Notes: generated by a model from the letters alone, not told the origin. A stretch of DNA of 23,646 bases from Bacteroidia bacterium (GCA_016764115.1 JAESSM010000239.1:1-23646), one strand, 5' to 3'; counted from the first letter of the stretch, positions 8,439 to 16,346 are shown. Made by a program: numbers and translations.

Positions 8439-8499
8439 TTAGACCCGTAAGAAATATACTATTTTCGTTTTGAATAAACAAATAGAATAAATAAGTTTG
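8439..8499 (+). promoter_or_regulatory. Promoter with conserved 15-bp upstream element (copy C)
   Basis: TTAGACCCGTAAGAA at 8439-8453 is followed by 15 nt, TTTG (8469-8472), exactly 19 nt, and TAAGTTTG (8492-8499), a perfect Bacteroidota -33/-7 pair. Element to -7 box is 38 nt. It reads toward the T9SS protein starting at 8534, leaving a leader of roughly 28 nt. Confidence 0.75.
8451..8482 (-). promoter_or_regulatory. Divergent promoter of the TPR-like gene
   Basis: Minus strand: TTTG at 8482-8479, 20-nt spacer, TATATTTC at 8458-8451 (7 of 8 matches to TAnnTTTG), 23 nt before the ATG at 8427. The -7 box overlaps the last bases of element copy C. A protein bound there could therefore activate the 8534 gene and block this promoter. 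The boxes are seen; the regulatory idea is inference. Confidence 0.5.
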
Positions 8500-8533
8500 T
8501 ATAGTTTCGGGAAATCTGAATCAAATTGCATAA

Positions 8534-9292
8534 ATGAATCTATTAAAAAACATATCAAAATCTCTCTTCATTCTTTTAACCATTGGTCTTTTTGCATGCG
8601 CTGGATATGCAAAAAATTATGACTTAAGAATCGAGTTAGATTTTCCGGATTCTGTTTATCAGGGAAGCACCGATTCTATTGAAGTTGATATTAAGAATAA
8701 GGATACTATTGCATATTCCGGATCATTGTATATCAATTATATGGTGTCTGATACAATTCCCTCTTCCGTACCAGGCGGGCTTGTTGCATCATTTACAGAT
8801 ACGCTTCTAAGCATCACTATCGGTCCTGATAGCTCATATGAATTTATGAGAAGTCTATACATAGATCCAGCCATATTCAGCACTTCGGGTAAAACTGCAC
8901 CTATTCCAAAAAACAAAGTTGTTATTATATGGCCAACCAAGTTTGAAAGCGACAGTAACGACATAGAGTTTAATATGTACACTGAATACGTCTTTGTACA
9001 ATGGCCTTTGGGAATATCCAACTATACGCAAAATAATTCGGTAATTATTTATCCCAATCCGGCTAAGGATCATGTTCAATTTAATATTGAAGGTTTATCA
9101 AATAATGATGTGGAAGTATCAATATATGACGCTTTAGGAAAGTTAGTCAACAAAATTGAAGGTATTAAACAAATAAATTGGAATTTGAGAGATGATAACG
9201 GTATTTTAGTAAAACAAGGGAGTTACTTGATACAAATAAAAAATCCGGAAGAAAATTTAATTTACTCCGGGAAATTGATCATTACTTATTGA
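8534..9292 (+). CDS. Secreted protein with C-terminal T9SS sorting domain
   Basis: 252 residues. An N-terminal signal peptide (about 1-26, MNLLKNISKSLFILLTIGLF then AGYA) is followed by a beta-rich module of about 140 residues that I do not recognise (LRIELDFPDSVYQGSTDSIEVDIKN pattern, immunoglobulin-like in character). The last 80 residues are a type A T9SS sorting domain with YPNPAKDHV, IYDALGKLV, and a final GSYLIQI...GKLIITY. It is predicted to cross the inner membrane by Sec and the outer membrane by T9SS. The ATG at 8534 sits about 35 nt after a perfect -33/-7 promoter carrying shared element copy C, so it may be co-expressed with the YCF48 paralogue and the STAS-like gene. No enzymatic motif was found. 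Confidence 0.85.
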   Translation: MNLLKNISKSLFILLTIGLFACAGYAKNYDLRIELDFPDSVYQGSTDSIEVDIKNKDTIAYSGSLYINYMVSDTIPSSVPGGLVASFTDTLLSITIGPDSSYEFMRSLYIDPAIFSTSGKTAPIPKNKVVIIWPTKFESDSNDIEFNMYTEYVFVQWPLGISNYTQNNSVIIYPNPAKDHVQFNIEGLSNNDVEVSIYDALGKLVNKIEGIKQINWNLRDDNGILVKQGSYLIQIKNPEENLIYSGKLIITY

Positions 9293-9322
9293 TTAATTAA
9301 ACTCTTTTGTATTGAAAGTTTT

Positions 9323-9371
9323 GTCATGTTGAGCCTGCCGAAATAGACGACTTCGATAAACTCCGTCTGGC
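9323..9371. repeat. Degenerate palindromic intergenic repeat (GTCATnnTGAG family)
   Basis: The left arm GTCATGTTGAGCCTGCCGAA (9323-9342) and right arm TTCGATAAACTCCGTCTGGC (9352-9371) form a weak inverted repeat. The right arm matches that of the copy at 22595-22614 at 17 of 20 bases. It lies between convergent genes and may act as a bidirectional terminator, but no strong T-run follows. Confidence 0.55.
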
Positions 9372-9411
9372 AATCAATTGGTTGGTCAACGGGTTATTAC
9401 TAAAGGTGTTC

Positions 9412-11112
9412 TTACTTTAATCCTACATAGGCCTCATTAACATTAACAACATGATCTCCAATTTTTTCTGCACTGTTCACAATGTCTAAGTATAATATAC
9501 CATCTCTCACCCCATAATCTCCATTTTCTAACCTGATCGCATTTTGTTTTCTTAGATCATCCCTCAATTTATTTATGATCTCCTCCATTTCGAATACTGG
9601 ATCCATAGAAACCATGTCATGATCTTTTTGAAGATTCTGATTCATCAAGTCAATAAAATCACCCACTTTCTTCAAAATATTTTCTAGGCCTCCCTGTGCT
9701 TCAGTTGGAAAATTGATCTTCTTTTCTTTGATTCGATTAATACTCTGAGACATTTGATAATAAATATCTCCTATTCTTTCCATGTCATTAATAATATTCA
9801 TCATGCTCCTGATCCTGTCCGAAGCAACTGAGCTCAAACTTCCCGAAGCACATTTAGCTAAATAGTCTGCTATTTCGACCTCTAATCTATCGGTAATATC
9901 CTCCCATTTCTTGATCTTGTTCATCCATTTGTTATGTTCTTTTGAATCGGCTGTAGCCATTTCATTAAAACCATCACTCATTTTCTTAAGTTGTTTCCCA
10001 AATAGTTGAATTTCTTTTCTTGCCTCTGTAATTGCCAGTTCCGGTGTCCCCATTATACTTGTTCCGATATATTGCAAATGAAATTCCTCATCCAAGTCCC
10101 CTCTTGAAGGCATTAATCTTATAACCAATTTTTCCATAATAGGAACAAACCAAATTAAGATCAAAGTATTAGCAACATTAAAAGTAGTATGGAACAATGA
10201 TAATGCTAATGTAGTAGTTTCCTTATGCGTCTGAGGATCAGTAGAAAAAGCAGAAGGAGATCCCATAGCCATCATAATTGTGTCGATAAAATCTAAAATT
10301 GGATATAGCAAAAATATTACCCATACAACTCCAACAACATTGAATATACAATGGAATAAAGCTGCTCTTTTGGCATGTATATTTCCAACAAATGAAGCAA
10401 GAATTGCCGTTACCGTAGTTCCCATATTACCTCCTAAGAACATAGCCGCTGCCATATCAAATTCTATCCATCCCTGTGCTACCATTACAAGCGTAATAGC
10501 CAATGAGGCACTTGACGATTGTACCAAAACGGTAAGTAAAAATCCAACTATTACGAAGATCAAAACAGAGCCAAAGCCCAATTCTGTATATGCGCTTATA
10601 AAGCTCATAATTTCAGGATTAGACTTAATATCAGGTACTGAATTTTTGAGAAAATCCAACCCTATGAAGAGAATCCCAAAGCCCATAACAAACTCAGCAA
10701 TGCTCTTATACCTATTGTTATTAGAAAACATAAAAGGGAAAGAAAAACCTATAAGTGGTAATGCAAAGGATATAATCTTCACCTTAAACCCAAATATGGA
10801 AATAATCCAGGCCGTAATTGTTGTCCCTATGTTGGCTCCCATAATTACACCAATAGACTCTACCAGTGATAATAGGCCTGCGTTTACAAAACTCACAACC
10901 ATTACCGTGGTTGCAGATGAAGACTGAATAAGACAAGTAACGAAGAAACCGGTGAATACCCCCGCAAATCTGTTCCTGGTCATCCCACTCAATATTTTTC
11001 TCAAATTCTCCCCTGCCGCTTTTTGAATACCCTCACTCATCACTTTCATTCCATAAATGAAAACTCCAAGTGCCCCTAATAACTGTAAAAAATCTACTAT
11101 CGAATAATTCAT
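9412..11112 (-). CDS. Na+/phosphate cotransporter family protein (NptA/PNaS type) with PhoU-like C-domain
   Basis: 566 residues. The N-terminal half is a polytopic membrane domain with the two inverted-repeat signatures of the Na/Pi cotransporter II family: QSSSATT at residues 63-69 and QSSSASL at 198-204. Each is followed by a GxNxGTT motif (GANIGTT, GGNMGTT). From about residue 340 a soluble, helical PhoU-like domain follows (KEIQLFGKQLKKMSDGF, DMERIGDIYYQMSQSI, SAEKIGDHVVNVNEA). The family couples sodium entry to phosphate uptake at the inner membrane. The PhoU-like tail probably senses phosphate state, which is inferred. ATG at 11112 gives the expected N-terminus for the first membrane helix. 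It is divergent from the tetR-type gene across a 166-bp region. Confidence 0.93.
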   Translation of the reverse strand: MNYSIVDFLQLLGALGVFIYGMKVMSEGIQKAAGENLRKILSGMTRNRFAGVFTGFFVTCLIQSSSATTVMVVSFVNAGLLSLVESIGVIMGANIGTTITAWIISIFGFKVKIISFALPLIGFSFPFMFSNNNRYKSIAEFVMGFGILFIGLDFLKNSVPDIKSNPEIMSFISAYTELGFGSVLIFVIVGFLLTVLVQSSSASLAITLVMVAQGWIEFDMAAAMFLGGNMGTTVTAILASFVGNIHAKRAALFHCIFNVVGVVWVIFLLYPILDFIDTIMMAMGSPSAFSTDPQTHKETTTLALSLFHTTFNVANTLILIWFVPIMEKLVIRLMPSRGDLDEEFHLQYIGTSIMGTPELAITEARKEIQLFGKQLKKMSDGFNEMATADSKEHNKWMNKIKKWEDITDRLEVEIADYLAKCASGSLSSVASDRIRSMMNIINDMERIGDIYYQMSQSINRIKEKKINFPTEAQGGLENILKKVGDFIDLMNQNLQKDHDMVSMDPVFEMEEIINKLRDDLRKQNAIRLENGDYGVRDGILYLDIVNSAEKIGDHVVNVNEAYVGLK

Positions 11113-11204
11113 AAACTTTTTGTTTTAATTACAATTTACCTTAAGCAAAGAAACCTTTTCTATGTTAAGCTAATGTTAACTGATAATTAATACTCAGCAA
11201 GGAA

Positions 11205-11242
11205 ACTAAGGAAACATTTATATTTATTTTTGTTTCCTAAGT
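11205..11242. promoter_or_regulatory. Probable TetR operator: 12-bp inverted repeat over the -33 box
   Basis: ACTAAGGAAACA (11205-11216) and TGTTTCCTAAGT (11231-11242) form an inverted repeat with one mismatch and a 14-bp spacer. A further direct copy of AAGGAAAC lies at 11199-11206. The right arm overlaps the TTTG -33 box of the TetR promoter. TetR-family regulators commonly repress their own operon through palindromes in such a position; binding here is inferred. Confidence 0.6.
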
Positions 11243-11260
11243 TTTTTAAGTTTATATTTG
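11229..11260 (+). promoter_or_regulatory. Promoter of the tetR-SDR-TonB operon
   Basis: TTTG (11229-11232), 20-nt spacer, and TATATTTG (11253-11260) match the Bacteroidota consensus. The start codon at 11279 is only 18 nt after the -7 box, so the leader would be about a dozen bases. Confidence 0.7.
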
Positions 11261-11278
11261 CACCAGTTTATCATACTA

Positions 11279-11884
11279 ATGGAAGAAAAAATTATTGGAG
11301 GAGCTCTCCAACTTTATTTAAAGTACGGAATTAAAAGCATCACCATGGATGATGTTGCCAGGGAGTTAGGTATATCCAAGAAGACCATCTATAAAATAGT
11401 GAAAGACAAGGATGATCTTGTTCAAAAAGCAACAGAATTCTTTATTGCAGCAGACAAAGCCAATATTGAGCAAGTAGTAAATAGTTTTTCTGATGTAATA
11501 GAACAAATGGTTCAAATTGGTAATTACAGTTGCACTGTATTAAAAAATCTCAATCCGTCTGTGATATATGATATGAAAAAGTACCACACAGAAACCTGGA
11601 ATTTCTTTCTCAATTATAAAAACACCTTCTTTTACGAGATCATTTATAATAATATCACAAAGGGAATTAAATTGGGGTTATATAGATCTGATATCGATGT
11701 TGACATCATAAGCAAATTCTATATCGGACAAATCGAAGTAATAATAGACGATACAATATTTCCTACTCCTGAGTATAAATTTGATATCCTCTGTAGGGAA
11801 TTTTTAACATATCACATGCATGGAATTGCAACCAATAAATCTATCAAGTTAATTGATAAATGTATTCAACAATTAGATAAATGA
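11279..11884 (+). CDS. TetR/AcrR-family transcriptional regulator
   Basis: 201 residues from ATG at 11279. The N-terminal helix-turn-helix is typical: IIGGALQLYLKYGIKSITMDDVARELGISKKTIYKIVKDKDDLV, with the recognition helix around ISKKTIYKIV. The C-terminal ligand-binding and dimerisation part is family-variable. The upstream in-frame TTG at 11258 lies inside the -7 box, so it cannot be translated from this promoter. The stop overlaps the next start as ATGA, so it is translationally coupled to the SDR gene, with the TonB receptor after that. It probably represses its own operon through the inverted repeat at 11205-11242. The ligand cannot be inferred. Confidence 0.9.
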   Translation: MEEKIIGGALQLYLKYGIKSITMDDVARELGISKKTIYKIVKDKDDLVQKATEFFIAADKANIEQVVNSFSDVIEQMVQIGNYSCTVLKNLNPSVIYDMKKYHTETWNFFLNYKNTFFYEIIYNNITKGIKLGLYRSDIDVDIISKFYIGQIEVIIDDTIFPTPEYKFDILCREFLTYHMHGIATNKSIKLIDKCIQQLDK

Positions 11885-12666
11885 TGAATCAAACTGCATT
11901 AATAACCGGAGCATCTAATGGTATAGGACTTGAACTTGCTAAGTTGTTGGCACAGGATAGCATAGACCTGGTGTTGACTGCAAGAAGTGAAGATAAACTT
12001 GAACAACTTCAACAAGAACTTACAAATGAATACAACGTCAAAGTGTATATAATCAAATGCGACTTATCTGAAATTGATAGTGCTAAAACTTTGTATGAAG
12101 AAGTTAAGAATCTTGGACTAAATATCGACATCCTTATAAATAATGCAGGATTTGGGGACTTCGGAAGATTCACTGAAACCGATTGGGGCAAGGAACAACA
12201 AATGATTCAATTGAATATGACTTCCTTAACTCAACTAACTAAGTTGATTTCGAAAGACATGATCAAAACTTCTGGAGGTAAAATAATGAATGTAGCATCT
12301 ACTGCTGCGTTTCAAGCTGGCCCGTTGATGGCGGTTTATTATGCCACCAAGGCCTATGTATTATATTTTTCAGAAGCAATCGCGCATGAACTAAAAGACA
12401 ACAACATCACCGTAACTTGTCTTTGCCCCGGCCCTACTGAATCAGGATTTCAAGCTGCCACAGGAAATGAGAAGTCAAAATTGGTAAAAGGCAAAAAATT
12501 GCCCACTTCTAAGGAAGTTGCCAAATATGGATATAAAGCAATGAAAAAAGGAAAAGTTGTTGCCATTCATGGAACACTTAACTATGTAATGGTAAATGCC
12601 TCGAGATTTTTACCAAGAAATATAGTTACAGACATTGTATACAAAGCACAAATTGAGGCAAACTAG
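11881..12666 (+). CDS. Short-chain dehydrogenase/reductase (SDR), classical type
   Basis: 261 residues with all classical SDR landmarks: nucleotide-binding TGASNGIG (9-16), NNAG (87-90), and catalytic Ser140, Tyr153 and Lys157 (VAST...YYATK). The PGPTESGF segment after strand 6 is also present. It is predicted to be an NAD(P)(H)-dependent oxidoreductase in the cytoplasm; the overall pattern resembles the 3-ketoacyl/DltE-like SDRs, but the substrate is unknown. The start overlaps the tetR-type stop by four bases. The second codon is also ATG, so 11884 is an alternative start. It is second in the three-gene operon, 37 nt before the TonB receptor. Confidence 0.92.
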   Translation: MMNQTALITGASNGIGLELAKLLAQDSIDLVLTARSEDKLEQLQQELTNEYNVKVYIIKCDLSEIDSAKTLYEEVKNLGLNIDILINNAGFGDFGRFTETDWGKEQQMIQLNMTSLTQLTKLISKDMIKTSGGKIMNVASTAAFQAGPLMAVYYATKAYVLYFSEAIAHELKDNNITVTCLCPGPTESGFQAATGNEKSKLVKGKKLPTSKEVAKYGYKAMKKGKVVAIHGTLNYVMVNASRFLPRNIVTDIVYKAQIEAN

Positions 12667-12703
12667 AATGAAGAATTAAAAGTAAATAGGAAAAAGAAAC
12701 AAA

Positions 12704-15082
12704 ATGAAAAAAGCAATCTTCATTATCACAGTAATTATTTCAAATGCACTAATTGCTCAACAACTTACTCAAACTATTAGGGGAACGGTTGTAGACCAAC
12801 TAACCCAACAAGAATTACCAGGAGCAACTGTAACGATTATTTCTAATGACCCAATTATGGGAACAACCACCGACATAGAAGGAAGGTTTAGACTAGAAGA
12901 TGTGCCAATTGGCCGCCAAACAGTTAGAATCAGCTTCATAGGTTACAAGAATTTCACTGTTCCAAATATTATTGTAAATGCTCACAAAGAGATAGTACTA
13001 ACCATTGAACTAGAAGAAGAAGCTATAGAAATGGAAGAACTGGTAATTACTGACAAGAAAGCTTCTAATGAAGTAAATAATGAACTGGTCTCCATTTCTG
13101 CTAGAGGATTTGATAGCGAGGAGACCAGTAGGTACGCTGGTAGCTTTGATGACCCAAGCAGAATGGTTGCCAACTATGCAGGAGTTAGCGGAGCCAATGA
13201 TTCAAGAAATGACATCATCGTTAGAGGTAATTCACCTCTTGGAGTGCTTTGGAGGTTAGACGGAATTGACATACCGAACCCTAACCATTTTTCAACTCAA
13301 GGGGCTAATGGTGGCCCTGTCAGTATTTTAAACAATAATTTACTTTCTAAGTCAGACTTTCTTACCGGCGCATTCCCCGCTGAATATGGTAATAGGTCTG
13401 CCGCTGTATTCGATATAAAGATGAGGCATGGAAATGATGAAAAGTTCGAGTTTACCACCCAAATGGGTTTTAATGGATTAGAATTAATGACCGAGGGACC
13501 AATACATAGAAAAAGTCGCAGCTCTTTCGTGGCAAGCTACAGATATTCCACTTTGGTATTATTTGATCTAATGGGAATAGATTTAGGCCTTCCCGCAGTA
13601 CCTATATATGAGGACTTGTCTTTTAAACTTCATTTGCCTACCAAGAAATTTGGAAATTTTGCTTTGATAGGGATCGGTGGAGTAAGCGGTATTACTATTA
13701 TCGATTCAGAAAGAAAACGAAGCGAAGACGGAAAGGATCTTGCTACTGAAGCAGAAGAAGGTTTTGATGTAAGTGCAGGATCAAAAACAGGAGTATTGGG
13801 CTTAACTAATAAACACATTTTCAGCAAATCTACTTATGGAAAGTACTCCTTTGCTATTTCAGGTTCTGAATTTAGTGTAAATCAGGATTCTGTTGGATAT
13901 GACGCTAACAATAACATAACAGGAAAGTTCCAGAACTTCGATGATGGCTCGAATAAAAGCACTATTAATTCAGAATATATATTAAATCACAAGATCAATA
14001 CCAAACACTTTGTAAAGAGTGGAATAAAATATAGTGATCTGGGCTATCGATTATTTGAAATATTTAGAAGCGATACAATTTCTGACTCAAAAGGTTCTGC
14101 CGGGCTAATTCAATCATTCGCTCATTGGCAGTGGAAAATAAATGGGTTAATGACTGCTAACTTTGGAATCCATCATCAGTCATTTTTATTAAATAACAAG
14201 CATGCCATAGAGCCAAGATTAGGACTAAAATGGAGTCTTACCGAAAAAAGCATTATTAATCTGGGAGTAGGCCTGCATAATCAAATGCATCCACTTGAAG
14301 TATACTTACGTGAAACCGAAATTAACGGTCAAACAAAACTTACCAACAAGGACTTAGAGTTTACACGTGCGATCCACTTTGTAGCCGGTTATAATTATGC
14401 CTTTAATGCTGATTGGATATTCAAATCTGAGGCTTATTGTCAGCAAATGGATCGCATTCCCGTAGAAGGTACCGCTCTTACAAGTTATTCAATTTTCAAT
14501 GAAGGTACCTCATACAACGGTATTCCTCATATTGACAGTTTAGTTTCCGATGGACAAGCACACACTTATGGTATTGAACTTACTTTAGAAAGGGTATTCT
14601 CTAAAGGTTATTACATGATGGCAAATGGTTCAATTTTTAGATCGGAATATGCGGGAAGTGACAAGATTTGGAGAAGAACAGCTTTTGATCAGAGTTTTAT
14701 TGTAAATCTCCTTGCCGGAGCTGAATTTGATATCGGAAAGAATAAAAAGAGGGTATTGGTTACAGACATCAAAGGCACTTATGCTGCAGGCAGAAAATAT
14801 ACTCCAATGGAAGTTTACTATACACCTGACACCATAGCAAGAGTACGGTATTTAACTGATGATGCCTATACTATCAAATACAAAGATTACGCAAGGTTTG
14901 ATGTAAAAGTGGGATTCAGAGAGAATTACAAACACTTAACACTAACATGGTATATAACCGTTCAAAATGTATTTAATACAAATAACATACTAACGCGTGT
15001 GTTTAATCCAATGTCGGGTAAAATTGAAAATGCGTATCAGTTAGGCCGATTACCAATTGGAGGATTTAAGATCGAGTTTTAG
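12704..15082 (+). CDS. TonB-dependent outer-membrane receptor with carboxypeptidase-regulatory-like N-domain
   Basis: 792 residues. There is a signal peptide (about 1-19, ending LIAQ), then a carboxypeptidase-regulatory-like beta-sandwich (about 25-105: IRGTVVDQLTQQELPGATVTI...TDIEGRFRLEDVPIGRQTVRISFIGYK). A TonB plug follows (about 110-240: DDPSRMVANYAGVSG, NDIIVRGNSPLGVLWRLDGIDI, FLTGAFPAEYGNR), and a barrel to the C-terminus (...LGRLPIGGFKIEF). The plug and barrel resemble Bacteroidota receptors that occur without a SusD partner, and no susD-like gene is next to it. The imported or exported substrate is unknown. It is co-transcribed with the TetR regulator and SDR enzyme, so its expression is probably ligand-dependent. 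The operon ends at the terminator at 15115-15147. Confidence 0.92.
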   Translation: MKKAIFIITVIISNALIAQQLTQTIRGTVVDQLTQQELPGATVTIISNDPIMGTTTDIEGRFRLEDVPIGRQTVRISFIGYKNFTVPNIIVNAHKEIVLTIELEEEAIEMEELVITDKKASNEVNNELVSISARGFDSEETSRYAGSFDDPSRMVANYAGVSGANDSRNDIIVRGNSPLGVLWRLDGIDIPNPNHFSTQGANGGPVSILNNNLLSKSDFLTGAFPAEYGNRSAAVFDIKMRHGNDEKFEFTTQMGFNGLELMTEGPIHRKSRSSFVASYRYSTLVLFDLMGIDLGLPAVPIYEDLSFKLHLPTKKFGNFALIGIGGVSGITIIDSERKRSEDGKDLATEAEEGFDVSAGSKTGVLGLTNKHIFSKSTYGKYSFAISGSEFSVNQDSVGYDANNNITGKFQNFDDGSNKSTINSEYILNHKINTKHFVKSGIKYSDLGYRLFEIFRSDTISDSKGSAGLIQSFAHWQWKINGLMTANFGIHHQSFLLNNKHAIEPRLGLKWSLTEKSIINLGVGLHNQMHPLEVYLRETEINGQTKLTNKDLEFTRAIHFVAGYNYAFNADWIFKSEAYCQQMDRIPVEGTALTSYSIFNEGTSYNGIPHIDSLVSDGQAHTYGIELTLERVFSKGYYMMANGSIFRSEYAGSDKIWRRTAFDQSFIVNLLAGAEFDIGKNKKRVLVTDIKGTYAAGRKYTPMEVYYTPDTIARVRYLTDDAYTIKYKDYARFDVKVGFRENYKHLTLTWYITVQNVFNTNNILTRVFNPMSGKIENAYQLGRLPIGGFKIEF

Positions 15083-15114
15083 GGACTTGGTTATTTCCGT
15101 TTTTGGGTGATAAG

Positions 15115-15147
15115 AAGGTCGGGCTTTGTGTCCGACCTTTCTTTTTG
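15115..15147 (+). terminator. Rho-independent terminator after the TonB receptor
   Basis: A perfect 8-bp stem AAGGTCGG / CCGACCTT (15115-15122 and 15132-15139) with a 9-nt loop is followed by TCTTTTT. It stands 32 nt after the receptor stop. Confidence 0.88.
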
Positions 15148-15178
15148 ATTGAATATGCCAAAAATTGCCGTATTTTTG
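15148..15178 (+). promoter_or_regulatory. Promoter of the outer-membrane protein gene at 15198
   Basis: ATTG (15148-15151), 19-nt spacer, and TATTTTTG (15171-15178), a perfect -7 match. It lies directly after the terminator tail. The start codon is 20 nt past the -7 box. Confidence 0.6.
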
Positions 15179-15197
15179 GCCGTTCATAAAAAGAATA

Positions 15198-15845
15198 ATG
15201 AAGGCCACCTTTCTTTTTAAACTTATTTTTGGTTTGCTTGTTTTTCTAACATTCAGCAGCGACCTATCGGCAAGAATAAAAAGCATGGTTTGGGGTATTG
15301 GACCAAGAGCCGGTGACCCGATGGGCTTATCCTTTAAATATTACTTATCTGATGATGTTGAATACGAATTAAACCTCGGATATACGGGTTTATTTGCCGT
15401 ACACTATTTAACTCCATTTGGCAAACTTGAAAAATTTGAAACCTGTTTTGACAAAGATGAATGTAGATCAGATAGCCTTAGAATTGCACATTCGTATAGT
15501 GCTCAATTTAATTACTTGTTTTACCAATTCTTTCCGGGAGTCGATGCTGGGAACCTGCTCTGGTATTATGGATTTGGCGGGCAGTTCAGATATGTAAATG
15601 TGGATTATGTATATGAGGAAAAAATCTATAAGGAGAACAATAAAGTTGAATGGAAGGATAATCAAGTTTATAGGCTTTATACATACGATCTAGGATTTGA
15701 TGCTATTATGGGACTAGAATATGTTTTTGAAAAAGTTCCGATCACAATGTTTTTTGATTTAAATATATTCTATGAGTTATTAGATGACTCTGGTATTTTT
15801 CGACCGCAAGCAGGGTTTGGGTTTAGGTATAACCATTTGAAATAA
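15198..15845 (+). CDS. Probable outer-membrane beta-barrel protein of unknown function
   Basis: 215 residues from ATG at 15198. An upstream in-frame TTG at 15165 would precede the -7 box and is rejected. There is a signal peptide (about 1-26, MKATFLFKLIFGLLVFLTF...LSA). The mature part has alternating, aromatic-rich strands (GLSFKYYLSDDVEYELNLGYTG, LLWYYGFGGQFRYVNVDYVY, PITMFFDLNIFYELL) and ends RPQAGFGFRYNHLK. This is typical of small outer-membrane barrels in Bacteroidota. No specific family is recognised. Two cysteines (FETCFDKDECRSD) lie in one loop and could form a disulphide. The 3' end overlaps the convergent DoxX-like frame by 66 bp. Confidence 0.78.
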   Translation: MKATFLFKLIFGLLVFLTFSSDLSARIKSMVWGIGPRAGDPMGLSFKYYLSDDVEYELNLGYTGLFAVHYLTPFGKLEKFETCFDKDECRSDSLRIAHSYSAQFNYLFYQFFPGVDAGNLLWYYGFGGQFRYVNVDYVYEEKIYKENNKVEWKDNQVYRLYTYDLGFDAIMGLEYVFEKVPITMFFDLNIFYELLDDSGIFRPQAGFGFRYNHLK

Positions 15846-16346
15846 AGTCGTTTGTAAAACCTGTTTTAACAGGCTTTGCATTTTGTTTGGTATTGCTGTA
15901 TTTATCCTAATTCCAAAATAATATGTCCAGATGATAAATAATAACTGTAGAGGTATTCTAAAAAAAAGATAGTTAATACCCTTCTCCATTCCGCCTAATT
16001 CGACTTCTTTGATACTACCGATAACGTTGGCAGGTAATATTGCAAGAAAGAATACGATTAACATAATACTGGTCATCCTTGAAAACTTTTGAGTTAAAAG
16101 CCCAATTGAAGCCATGATTTCAAGAATACCTGTGAGATATACAATTTCTTTCTTGAAAGGGACAATTTCGGGCATCATCTCAATCATTAGATCAGTTTTA
16201 ACGAAGTGGGCTATTCCGGCAATAATAAGCAAGATTGCCATGGATATTCTCCCAATAAAAGACAAACTGATTCGGTCATTAAGAAGGTACTTGTTTATTA
16301 AGAACGTTATTCCGAAACAAACTATTAGAATTATTAGTGGTGCCAA
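15780..16346 (-). CDS. DoxX-like integral membrane protein
   Basis: Up to 188 residues with four or more hydrophobic segments. The central signature is typical of the DoxX/DoxX-like family: GRISMAILLIIAGIAHFVKTDLMIEMMPEIVPFKKEIVYLTGILEIMASIGLL. Members are small inner-membrane proteins of poorly defined function. The start is uncertain. TTG at 16346, right after an in-frame TAA, includes the first membrane helix (LIILIVCFGITFLI); the first ATG (16241) would remove it. The last 22 or so residues (MVIPKPKPCLRSKNTRVI) are encoded antisense to the barrel gene and do not look like family sequence, so the natural stop may have been lost. It lies 57 nt after the FISUMP gene on the same strand and may be its operon partner. 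Confidence 0.75.
   Translation of the reverse strand: MAPLIILIVCFGITFLINKYLLNDRISLSFIGRISMAILLIIAGIAHFVKTDLMIEMMPEIVPFKKEIVYLTGILEIMASIGLLTQKFSRMTSIMLIVFFLAILPANVIGSIKEVELGGMEKGINYLFFRIPLQLLFIIWTYYFGIRINTAIPNKMQSLLKQVLQTTLFQMVIPKPKPCLRSKNTRVI

Noticed and set aside
8588..8602. Possible lipobox (LFAC) in the signal peptide of the 8534 protein
   Set aside because: Phe at -2 is a poor lipobox residue, AGYA gives a good signal peptidase I site, and T9SS cargo proteins use signal peptidase I.
10280..10927. A 215-codon open frame on the plus strand
   Set aside because: It is exactly antisense to the Na/Pi cotransporter membrane domain, has no recognisable features, and the minus-strand product has clear family motifs.
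12982..13173. Minus-strand open frame inside the TonB receptor
   Set aside because: It is a serine-rich shadow of the receptor N-domain and plug, with no start signals.
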